DNA from: Aplysia californica
Taxonomy: Eukaryota > Mollusca > Gastropoda > Aplysiida > Aplysiidae
Reading direction: 5' to 3'
Length of the DNA: 64,000 bases
Assembly: GCF_000002075.1 (NCBI RefSeq)
Contig: NW_004798621.1
Coordinates: forward strand, 47,410 to 111,409
A program made the translations under genes and the position numbers. The notes below the pieces were generated by a model. It saw only the letters and a program-made list of their open reading frames with translations. It searched no databases and was not told the origin of the DNA. Positions 13,301-25,300 of this stretch are shown piece after piece; position 1 is the stretch's first letter; each line of letters begins with the position of its first letter.

Positions 13301-16300
13301 TTAATCAAAGCTTGTGACTGCTTATGGAGTGGCCCGATAGGGGCGAACAGGCTATTTCTGTGGAAATGAAACGGTTTTGAAGGTTAGGCATAGTCTATTG
13401 TTCATTGGTGATTATGAACGTCTTTTTACATTTAATTTATGAGGTTTACGTCTATGGGTGAATTTGACTGCGACAATGTTTCAAAATTAGGAAGGGAAGC
13501 AGTGATTATTTGATTATATAGACGCTTCGCCTCTGATCACCCATCCAAGTAGGTATAATTTACTATCACCCATCCAATGAAACGCGAACACTTTATTTCA
13601 ATAACACAGACTTGCTAAAGTATGAGGGGTCCCGATTCCGCACATGGCCTGCACCAACGCGCGCTTTGCAGAAAGCTCTAATCAAAATTCTGAAAATTGC
13701 TTCCAAGTTTTTGTCCTCGGGTGTTGCCTTAAACCCCCGATAGTATCTTAAACCAAAAAACAAAAAAAAAAAATCAATAATCTCCTCCCCTATTCCGTAG
13801 TCTTATACTTCGCAACGCCGTTACTCCCACCAAACACGGTGTTTTCTCACACAATGCCGTATTTATTTGTGACGCGAATGCGCGCAGGGCCAGTGACCGG
13901 TCACGATGGCGAGCCAGACGAATCTAAAAATCGGACGACGCTTGTATTTTCTTTTCTTCTTTTTTTTTCCACAAGTGACAGCACAGCGACGAGTCAAAGT
14001 ATTTATTATATTTTATTTGCACGGCGACATTGTGTTTATACTGCACAACCTGCATGCCACAAATGTTGCGTTATCAGACAACTGCTGGCAAACTTCTCGG
14101 TGGTAACGAAAGCGAAAGTAGATCTTGATTTTCCCGATCGAGCTTCGGTGTAATATACGCTTCCGCCTGCCGCCATAGCTGCCTTTTCGCGTGAAAGTGA
14201 AACGTATTCTCCAGACGGGGAAAAGCTGAACGAATATAATATCACGATCGCGACCGGCAAAAATGAACTTACTGACCACATCGGACTTGGTTTTCAAATA
14301 TTCCAGTTCTGCGATACGGATACTATTTTGACAAAAGATGGGACCTGAGATAATTTGGTTTACTCGCCCAAGCTGAATCTCGTAGTTTTCGCATTCCAGG
14401 ATGCGTATTTTTTCATGAAAAGTTGTATTCGCGTATTTTCGGCCAAAAATCGCACTGGTTGGCATCTCTGTTGTGGGAAACAAAAAAAGACATGCTGAAA
14501 GTTTATTTCTCAGTCTACCATAATATAGTATTTCTTAATTTTTGAGTCACTAGAGGATTGGTTACTTTTTAATTTGACGAAATAAATGGGCAACAAATGA
14601 AAACCCATTAGTCACAACTATAATAGGAGAAACAATAACTTGCCCATACTGTACAGAAGCAGAAACTGGCTCAGTGGAAGCCGTATACTTTTCCTAATAT
14701 AGTTGTGGGTTTTTTTATTCTTATCCTTTAAAATTTAAAATATGTATGATATCCTTACAGGATTATCTCTCCTTTCCCAGGATTTTGGGGCATATATCAG
14801 GACAAATTCTCGGGAGCTAAATAATAATTTTTTTATGACTACTGACCTTTAGTACTCTTTGCAGGCAAAGCAGAGAATATCAATCCCTGAAGAAAAGTGA
14901 CAACCTCAGGAAGATACCTTTTCGACAGACTCACAAACTGAAACCAAAAAAAATGAACTGTTGTAAGAGAGACACAATACAATGAAAGAAAGGGAAAGAG
15001 GCAAAGCAAACAGATCAAGAATTCATTTGAAACTAACAGAAAAAATTGAAATAAAAATTGATGGTATACTTAGAGGGTGAAATACGGAATTAAAAGAAAG
15101 TATGGATTTATAATCCGACTGTGAAAAACATTAGCACAGTTTAGAAACAAAAAACCTTTTTAAGTCAACTGTGCTTAGTGTAGGAAACTATTAATAGACC
15201 TGCATGTGAGCCTCAACCAGATTGTCTGAAAATTTTGCGCACCCCCCCTAACTTATAAGAGCTTTTAAATTGTGGGTGTCATAAAAGGAGGGACTTCCGA
15301 GTAACGAGCGACCACCCGAACAAACACAATAAAGAATAAAAGAAGAGACCTAACCCAAACCCTACCTCAAGGCCTAACCCAAAAAAGAACCCTCATGTAA
15401 AAAGGCCAGAACAAGTCAAAAAAAAAAAAAAAAAAAAAAAAAGCACACTCCAAAACAAACAAGGAGCATAATAATAGATCTATATGGCTTACATTGCTAT
15501 AAAGAGCTTGATACAATAATACCATAGAATTGGAAGATGAATCCTCCATATAGATCTAGTAATCTAAATAAATCTAGATCTAGATCTAGATCTTGTAGAA
15601 CAAGTGAATAGGAATAGGCCTTGAACTAGAAATCCGCATCCGATTCCAAACAGAGGGACTCAGCTGAGTCTATCTAGATTCTAGATCTAAATAAATAAAT
15701 AATTCACGCACCCGATGAAATGCTTATTTTTACCAATATTAATATTACAGCACAACCTATGATAGGGTTTGACACAATAGAATTGGAATATGAATCCTCC
15801 ATTGAGGTCTATAATGATCTATATAAATCTAGATCTAGATCCTATTAGAACAAGAGAGTCGGACTTGAATAAATCCACACGATCTGAACAATTAAATTAG
15901 TCAACAAACGAAATTCAAAATGGCCGCTCGAGCACGAAACTGAAAGTAGATAATTTAGGTTGTCGTCCTTTTTCGTATTCGCATTTCTACTCAGGTTCCG
16001 ACAATTATGTCGGAAACGCCGACGTCGGCAGTGCGCGCGTCGGCGGTCGGCACGAAAACGAAAGTGCCGACAAAGCCGACGGGAGAAAAGGAGGTCACTG
16101 GCAGTCGGCCAGGCCTCGCACTACGCACATTGACTGATACAGGCGGGCCTAGGGATAGCATCGGCCGGTTCGCGGGTCAGGTCGCGATTGTCGGATTTCA
16201 GACGATTGTCGGCAAACATGCAGGTCTATAAATAAATCTAGATATCTAGATCTAGATAAATCTAGTAGAACACGTGAATAGGAATAGATCTAGGCCATGA

Positions 16301-19300
16301 ATGAGAAATCTGCATCCGATTCCGAACAGAGGGACTCAGCTGAGTCTAGATATCTAGATCTAGATCTAAGTAAATAATTCACGCACCTGATGAAATGCGT
16401 TTTACCAACATTAATATTACAGCACAACCTATAATAGGGTTTGACACAATAAAATTGGAATATGAATCCTCCATTGAGGTCTATAATGATCTATAAATCT
16501 AGATCTCTTGATCTAGAGTGGAACAAGTGAGTCGGACTTGAAAGAATCCACATGATCTGAACAATCAGTAAACAAACGAAATTCAAAATGGCCGCTCGAG
16601 CACGAAACTGAAAGAAGATAATTTAGGTCATCGTACTTTTTCGTATTCCTATTCCTACTCAGGTTCCGACAATTATGTCGGAAACGCCAACGTCGGCCGC
16701 CAGCACGAAAACGAAAGTGCCGACAAAGCCGACGGGAGAAAAAGGGGGCGCTGGCAGTCGGCCAGGCCTTGCACTTTGATTGACTAATACAGGTGGGTCA
16801 AGCGATAGCATCAGCCGGCTCGCGGGTCGGGTCGCGATTGTCGGATTTCAGACGATTGTCGGAAAACATGCAGGTCTATATTAAGACAATACCATAAATT
16901 GGAAAGATACAGGGGGAAAAGAGCAACATTTAAAAAGGCCTATTCAGCATAAAATGTAAGCTTTTCTTACCTTCAAGGCAAGTGAGCAGAGGAACACGCC
17001 AACAACAACATCTGAGCAAGATTTTGGGGTGCACTGAAAAGAAAAAAAAACAACCAACAACTCATACTTAAGGTGTTCAGCCATGCAGACAATTGTATCC
17101 CAGAAACATTTCGGTTAAATTCTTTGCATATCAACATGTTTCTACCTCTATACATATATACCATTCAATTAATTACTTTGTGAAAGGCCAATGCATAAAA
17201 GTATATCCTAAAAACAATATAAAAGGCAAGCCCTTTGCTGACTAGCACAGAAACCAAGTCAAAAAATGACATCATTCATCCTAAAATCAAGAACAACACC
17301 AATTGTAATAAAAGCAAACTGAAAGGAAATAATTTACATGTGTAATTGGGACTTCCAATAGATATTGTCATTGTAAAAACAAAAAGTAGAAGTTCTGACA
17401 AGTAAAAATGGTTGAAAAATCCTTTTAAAAAAGCATAGAGAAACAAAAAACAAAAAGCCCCCGTGGTTTTAAAATTCTCAGCTTTACCTCAGTCAACATT
17501 TGTGTAATGAAATGCAAAGCTGGAGTTGTGACTGGATGCCTGAAGTCTGACGCGGGGAACAAATTCTCAATCAGAACAAGATGCACCAACTGAAAGAAGA
17601 CATACAAGGATTAAAAATAGCAATACGCATGCTTCCTCCATGAATATCAATTAAGCTAAAAGCCTCAAGAAAGTTATTTAAAACGGCACAACATTATTCA
17701 CTGACTAACATGATATGATGGAATCGGGCGCTTGTCAATTTTTGGACAAATGGGGTTACTAGTACCTTCTTAAAGCTTGTTCATTTGTCTTTTATTTTGA
17801 TTTTTTACAATACTCATCTATCTTGAATAGAAAGTCGAGATATTTGTGATTGAAGGAGTTGGGGTTGCCTGGTGTCAGGGTTAAATCAGCTATTAAATAT
17901 GCCGCCAAAGTTTGGTGGCTTCCAAAGCTTGAGTGTCATTTAAAACTGTAAATTTACACTTTCTGTGCCAATGATCAACATTTTCCAGTAAAACCCACAT
18001 AAAAATATTTTTAAATGGACATAAAAGAAAAGTGTTGAGCCTAGAAAAAAAATCGATAAATATTGCTTTTAACAGGCAGAAAAATGTCAGTTTCTTCAAT
18101 TTCATCATTTTGACAAGAACAATATTTTACCACAATGACACACAATTATAAGAAGCATCAACAGCAAAAGTGTCTATGGAGGTAATTGGATGTCAGAAAG
18201 CCTGCTACACAGTAGGTCACAAACTGAAACAAACTATTGTTCAAATGCTCAACACCGGCTCACTGGCAAGGGTCGAAAACTTGTTAAGAAGAGATAATGA
18301 GGAAAAAATTACTCTAAATGGAAACAAAAGAGAGAACTTTCAAACACTTGTACAACATAGCAGTTTCATCTCAGACTGACTCAAAAAGAAAACTAGACAC
18401 ACTAGAAGGGAAAAACTAAAGTGAGTAACGCTGACCCACTAAACTTATTGTATCAAGGAAAACCAGTTTTCTCTTTTCTCCATACGCAAAATAATAGATA
18501 CCCTTTTTTTTCAGAAAATGTATCTGAATATGTATCTCTCCACCCTGAACGCATTTAAAAACTTGTTTGAGTTATACCACAAGTTAATACTCCTCCCCCA
18601 TCTTAGTTTCAGAGAGGAATTTAAAAATACTTAAAATGTACCGTTTCAAGTTTAGGAAAACTGCCTCTCCCTCCCTTCTTCTGGACAAAGGCAGCGTGTT
18701 CTGACTGCCTTTGCACTATGTATTTCTGAAGTGCATTGGCTGTGGTCACTTTGTACGTCTGAGACAACTCCCACAAGTTTCCTGTCAAACCGTGAATGAG
18801 CTTCTTGTCCACAGGCTGCTGCGTGGCCAATTTCCCAAAGTACTGTAGCAAGTACAGGTGGATATTCTGGAGAAAGAAAGCACAGAAAGGTTTTCTAAAT
18901 TACAATGGTATTCTTCAATTCTTAGTTTTAGTTTAGATTTAGTAAGCGTTTTACGGCACTTGCAACACAATAAGGTCATAAAAGCGCCAAAGAATAGATG
19001 TGTTACAAGAGAGTAACATACATAAAAAAAGAAGGAGGAGAGATAAGGATGACAGGCGTTTGATAGGAAAGAAGGAGCAAACCACACCAGAGCACCTGCC
19101 AACCACCCACTTCACCAAGTCTGCACAACATGGGCCACAAATATTCCAACAGAGTAAAACATGCTAATCTCATCTGACTATTTACCAGAATTTGTTGATC
19201 TACATGGTTACAATGGCTTGAAAAAAAAAAATGTAAGTATTTTGACAAATCATTTACCCAATCTGATATTAGTAAAGACTAGAGTAAGGAACAAGTAAAA

Positions 19301-22300
19301 ATCTTCTCAGATTTAGGTTTCAAATCTGACATTACAGCTCATTAAGTGTCAAGAAGAACATACCCAAAAAAAAACAAAGCAAAAAAAGAAAAGACAAATC
19401 AATTAAAAGATCAAAAGGAGATATTCTTACCTCGAGCTTTTCTTTATTTCCCTCAGCCAAGCTTGGATGATGACATTTGCGTAATCTTGATATGATAATG
19501 GCTTGCTCCTCCCCACTGTGACCATGCAGCAAAGCTTCCAGTTCCTCAAAGCTTCCAGGGGCTGTGGAGCAAAAGCATATACAACACAGGTTTAAAATTT
19601 TCCCAAAAATATATCCATGAACACTTCCTACTTTGACCATTTGCCAAAAATAACACCCCTAAATTTACAAAAATTATATGTTAAGAAATGCATTGGGCAT
19701 ACCTCCTTTACAAGTCCTCTGCATGCAAGTCTGCAGATCTTTCATCAAGTGTGTATTCATAAAAAGAGAAAAAAAAAATTACATTCCTATTCCTACTACG
19801 TAACTCACATGATACTCAGCTTTCATTCCACAGCTCAACCTCAAAAGTGTATAGATGTTTTGAGGGTAAATTTTTTTAAGTCTTTTTAAACAAACCGCAA
19901 AACAAAACAAAAAAATTTTTGTAAGCCCAAAGTGAATACCTAACATCATTTAATGAGGGCACCAGAAAAATTAGGGTATATTAAAACGGATATTGAAACT
20001 AGATTCTATTTAACACCAATCTTTTTAAAGGGGTAAATCTCACATTGTGTGATCCAGATTAATGGAATTGATCAAGTGACCAGCATCTCTTTGCATATAT
20101 TATACACCATGTATCATTTCCTACTGTCCAGAGTTCTATGAGATTAGAGTCCATCTAAAATGCCAAACACAAGGCAGAATCAAACTCCTCAGTTGATAAC
20201 TTAAGTAAAAATGTGTCCTTACCCCTTACATACTTACCAGAGAAAATAAAAGGAAGTTCACTTTTCCCACTTTGTCCAATTTCAGCCAAGCCCTGATTTG
20301 AATACAAAATTATTGACATATATGGGTTAAAATGCTTCTATATTGTCAAAAATCACAGTCAAGAGACATCATTATTAACACAGATATTAGTATTGCTAAA
20401 GATGTTACAGACGGCAGTAATTACAATGCTCCCAACCAGTATGTAAAAATGTATTCCGTATGATTTTGAGGATCTCAATTCAGAAGCTGAAGCCTGTTTT
20501 CGTATAAGAAAATACATTATTCTCTGTTTTCTAATATTACTTCTCATAAACTTGCCGATGCTGAAGAAAAATTATGAACATTCCAAACAGGATTTTTGAA
20601 TAATTAGAACAAAACCCACAAGCCAATTGAAGAGATCTCACCCCCCCCGGCGGTGCTACAAACTGAAGTGTTTTCTTTAGGTCATTCCCAATTCCCAAAG
20701 GGTGGATATTAACCATGTTCTTATGCACAGTAAAATTGTAATTGTAAATGGGCTGATTCATCAATGTCATGCTCATAACTGTGCCTGAACTGCAACAGGA
20801 AACTGCTGCTTTTTCTTTCCTAATCCATACTATCGTCATTTTCCTCTACTTCTTTTGCACGTTTGTTACTCTCTTGTGACCCGTTATTTCATATTTCAGG
20901 GGTGCCTTGATATTCGAAGCAGACTTTGGTCTGTTGAAGCTAGTGAGGTGAGCAGAGTAAGCCTAATTCCCTGTAAGGACTTCTCTGTTGACATCCACCC
21001 CGTGGTGCTCATATGACCTTATGCAGTTGCGAGCGCCATAAAACCTCTACTAAAACTAAACTGAAGAGATCATTAGCTGCAGGTCTCCTTTGGATAGCTT
21101 CAAGTTATTGAGAATGCAAAAAAGTGAGTGGTGGTGGTGGTGGAGTGTTACTTGTCCAATTAGTGCTTCCAACAGCCGAAATTGAAAAGTAAGGAAAATT
21201 CTGCAGGGGGCCCAAGGAGGGTACAGCATCCCAGTGGGGGGGTTCAGGGGGTGAAGCCCCCGAAGAAATTGAAATTCCGTGCTTTTAGAGAGTTGAAAAT
21301 GGCATTTGAGAGCTTGTTTGAAGAGATTGCCAACAGCCCATAACACCTATTTGTTCACAAAGACTCTGTCTTGTTTATCTCTTCACCTGCATATCTTTCC
21401 CTTGTTAGCAATGTTTAAAAGCAGGTTCCCCTTCCAATTGCTACTATAATTCAATTAATCAATTAAATTGTCATCACAGGAATAATGAATAGAAATGTAC
21501 CTTGGCAATTACCTTGGTAATAAAGTTACCCAGCATATACCCTAATTTTCCTCCATTTTCAGGTTTGAATGCTGTTGAGCAGGGATTTGCGCTATACAAA
21601 TGCCATTTATTATTATTATGTCCCAACCTCGGAACATCACTTCAAATTATTCTTGATTTTAGTGGTTTTAGTATAAATTTATTTCACCGTGGCCCTTATC
21701 ACGCTCCTGTAGAACCATCGCACTGACAATTTCTCTAGCTCAACACAAATGTCCAAAAAGTTTCTTTCAGATAGTGATTTGGTATTATCTTATTTTACTT
21801 TTACTACCATCTCATGCTCAGGAATTGAAAAGCCCGTTCCTTCTTCATTTTAATTGATTTTATATGAATATCAACTTTATATTCCTCGCAGATCAAAATG
21901 TTTAAAAAATATTTGATGCACTTTTTTTTCTAACTATATCACACTAAGCCTAATTCTGTAGTTATTTCCACACTTTGGACCAGTCAGCAATTTCAGGGGG
22001 CATACCCCCCTGAAGTAAAAAAAGATCTGGAGGGTTACGGGAGGGCGGGCATGCCCCTCTGTTTTCCCATAAAATGATGTTTTGCAATTAGATTTAAAAT
22101 TGTCTTAAAGAAAATTTATTTGTGACAGTTTTTTAGTGGCCATGTTTGTGATCTGCAGCAAAAAATACTACAATATAACCCTCAAAGCAGTGCACCCGAG
22201 TGCGGGAGTGAAAGCAAAAATTTACCAGTGATTTTCTTTCTAAAATCACACATGAATTTACTTGATCAACACGCAGATTTTCCAGCCACGCAACAAACCA

Positions 22301-25300
22301 ATGATAGACAGGAAAAATGAGTGAATGAAAGAAAGGAGAAAATTTGCACAAAAAGTTCACTATCACAGCACTATCATGGTTAGCCAGATTTTGATCAATC
22401 CGTAAGTAGCAACAATAATAATAAATAGCAACTAACCCACAATGAATGTGCAGCAGAATAATTTAATGGGCGATTGAAGGAATTGCGCAATCTCGCAGGT
22501 ATCTATAGCATTAACTTGTTGCAGAGACAATCACTGTAAATATCATGAGAACTTATACAAGATGAATCGAAAGCAAGTACGGATCCTTTCTGAAGCCCTA
22601 CACTACTGCACTTTTTAACGGATGGAGTTGACAATGATGGAGGAGCAAGTACAGAACTATAAAAAATTACAGATTCATATGGAAGATTGGTAGCACTGCC
22701 AATGCACACCCTCTCGTCACACTGCATGGGTAGGTGGGGGGGTTTTTGTTGTGGAAAGTTGGCAGCTATGTAATAAGAAGATTTTTCGGCCTTGCTATCA
22801 GAAGAATAAAAAAGGATAAGGCCTTGAACAACCCAGAGAAGACCTGAGAGTAAGAGAATTCTTTTCTTGATAATATCAGCATTTTCACCAAAATTTCATT
22901 TGAAAGGTGAGCACTATAATTAAATGCCAGATGTCGTTTTAAAATAAGACTCTCTGATCTTTTTATCACTAATTTCAAGGTAAGATAGACCAACAAATAT
23001 TTGATTCCACAAAAGACTGTCAAACCTTACCAGACATTATGAGTAGAGGCATTTAGGTTAGCATGTAATGAGTAAACCAAAACTCTACTGCTCTGGGAGC
23101 ATTTTAGTATCAACTATGTCTCTTTTCCTCACCTGGGTTTTTTTTAGGATAGACCTTGCAGATTTGTCACTGCTGGTCCCATTATTCTTTTCATTGGCCT
23201 CTTCATCATCCTCATCAGTTCCATCTTCAGATGCTAAATCTGAGTATTTATCAGATTCTTCTCCTTCATCATCATCGTCGTCGTCCCCATTTTCTTCATC
23301 ATCACCACTGCTGTTATCATGATCTTCTTCGTTATCTTCATCATCATCATCATCTGACCCATCAGGAGCTCCTTCAGAATCAGATCCAACCTCATCAGCA
23401 AACTTCACTTTTGACTTAGGTTTGTCTAGAGCAAAACTGAAACAAATCAAATACAGGCTTTAGAAAAGATACAGTCAATGGTAGCTCAGCAGTCTATACA
23501 ATGGAGGATGAAAAAATAAACTCTCAGGATGCAACCATTTCTAAAAGAGAGAGAAAAAGATTCGGTTTCCAAACCACAGCATTTGGTCTTCATTGAGCTT
23601 TTGGTGCTTTCTTTTCACAAACAGTGCCAAACAAAAATAATGGAAATATTGCTTTACAGAAATTGCATAACGAGTCATTTTAAAACTAGGTCATGGAAAA
23701 AAAATACCCCCCAAAAATTGATCCAACTGATTTTTTTGTTTTGATAAAAGAATTTAACGGCACGTGCGACACAATTATGTCATATTAGTGTCGAGGATTA
23801 TAGGTGTTACTAGAGAGTTACAAACGCAAAAAAGGGGGAGATAACAATGATACATGTTTGACAGGTAAAAAGGAGCAACTCACACGAGAGCACCCGCCAA
23901 CCACCAACAACCTACTTTTTTAATTGGTCCAATATCTCAGATGACAGTTAAAAATCATACAACAAATTATCAGAAAACATTATATTTAATTAAATCCTCA
24001 CCCATCGTTCAAATCATCTGCAGAGACATGGTCGGGCATGGCTTTTTCAGACCCATAAGATCCTTTCATCCTTGACAGCCTTTGTGCCTTAAAGGAAAAT
24101 AACAACACAAAAACAGTTAATGAAAATGTGCATCTTCAAAAGAAATAATGAAATACTGCCAGAAATGAGGTTTGAGTTTCTATTGTTAAAGGCAAAGAAG
24201 CAACCCTTATGGCCAGTATAATAAACTCAAGCCATATGTGATAACCTTACCTAGAAAAACAATAGATATGTCAACAGTTGCAAGAATGTAAATGAAAAAG
24301 ATAGCCAAAAGGAGACTGGATAATGGAGATATAATTAAGTCTCCGGAGTCTTCTGTGGGACAGGAAACAAAAAAGTAGAACTAACTTTCAATTTATGGAA
24401 GCAAACCAAAGATTATTTAGGGCCACACACACAATAAAAAACAATTAAAAAATACAAACACATTTAATCCTCCTACTTGTCTGTGGCTGGTTAAACCATT
24501 CAAAAGTTTCATTCAGTGGTGTCGCAGCCAATTTCATTGACCATAATTTGAGCTGCTATTTCAGTTCATTTATCCTGGGTTTTTTTTACATCACCAAACA
24601 TTTCAACTCATTAACAAATGAGCTCAATTTATTATTTACATTGTACTTTCTGACAATGTCCATGGCATTTATTTGTTTGGTTTGCCAGTTCTGAGGCATA
24701 ATATGATGAAATTATATAGCCCCTCCAAGGCTATTTGGATGGTTAACAATATAAAAAGGTCAAACTGCCATTCCAGTAATCTGCATGGGGGAAGATTGAG
24801 TTTATTGTTATTTAAAAGTGCAGCAGCAGAGTAACAAGAGCTTTTACCTGCAGTGTAAAGTGATGCATTTGATGGCATACACACAAATATATAACTTATA
24901 TATACATACCTCCAATACTTGCAGTTTCTCAGCCTCTTCCTTTGCCTTTTCTTCATCTGTCTTGGTTTTGTCAGTAGCCTGGAATGCATTGACACATAAT
25001 TATATAACAGTTATCAGTCCAAAAGTTGCTGGTCCCATGCTCTCCACCCTGATATTTAAATGTGGAGGCTGAAATGAGAATGCTAAGTTGTATCCAAATC
25101 ATGCTGCTTGAATCAAAAAAACTTTTCAATTCCCAACCCTTCTTTTATGACTAGTATCAAACACGATTTAACAAACCTGTGTACATTTCACTGCAAGACC
25201 CAAATATTAAAACACACCGCTTGAAGGTTCTTGTATAAAAAACATAGCTCCACAGAAAAAGAAATATGAAAATGTAATTAATTAACAGCAATACTCACAC

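Larger units (their letters stand above)
12005..14470. mobile_element. Unclassified 2.47-kb DNA element with 15-bp TIRs and 6-bp target duplication
   Basis: A perfect terminal inverted repeat, CAGAGATGCCAACCA, lies at 12005-12019 and inverted at 14456-14470. It is flanked by direct TTGTGG at 11999-12004 and 14471-14476. The termini look hAT-like, but hAT elements usually make 8-bp duplications. The interior holds a 20-bp tandem repeat near the left end, an exact 24-bp direct repeat, duplicated blocks at 13181/13331 and a Cys-rich open stretch at 12395-12583. No transposase was recognised. Confidence 0.75.

Noticed and set aside
14013-14483. 156-codon minus-strand open frame
   Set aside because: It runs across the right end of the 12005-14470 element and its target duplication, has no recognisable domain and no supporting splice context; most likely chance or a decayed element frame.
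23085-23450. Separate acidic protein gene
   Set aside because: The Asp/Glu-rich frame is exon 9 of NOP14, with a proper acceptor and donor and matching phases on both sides.
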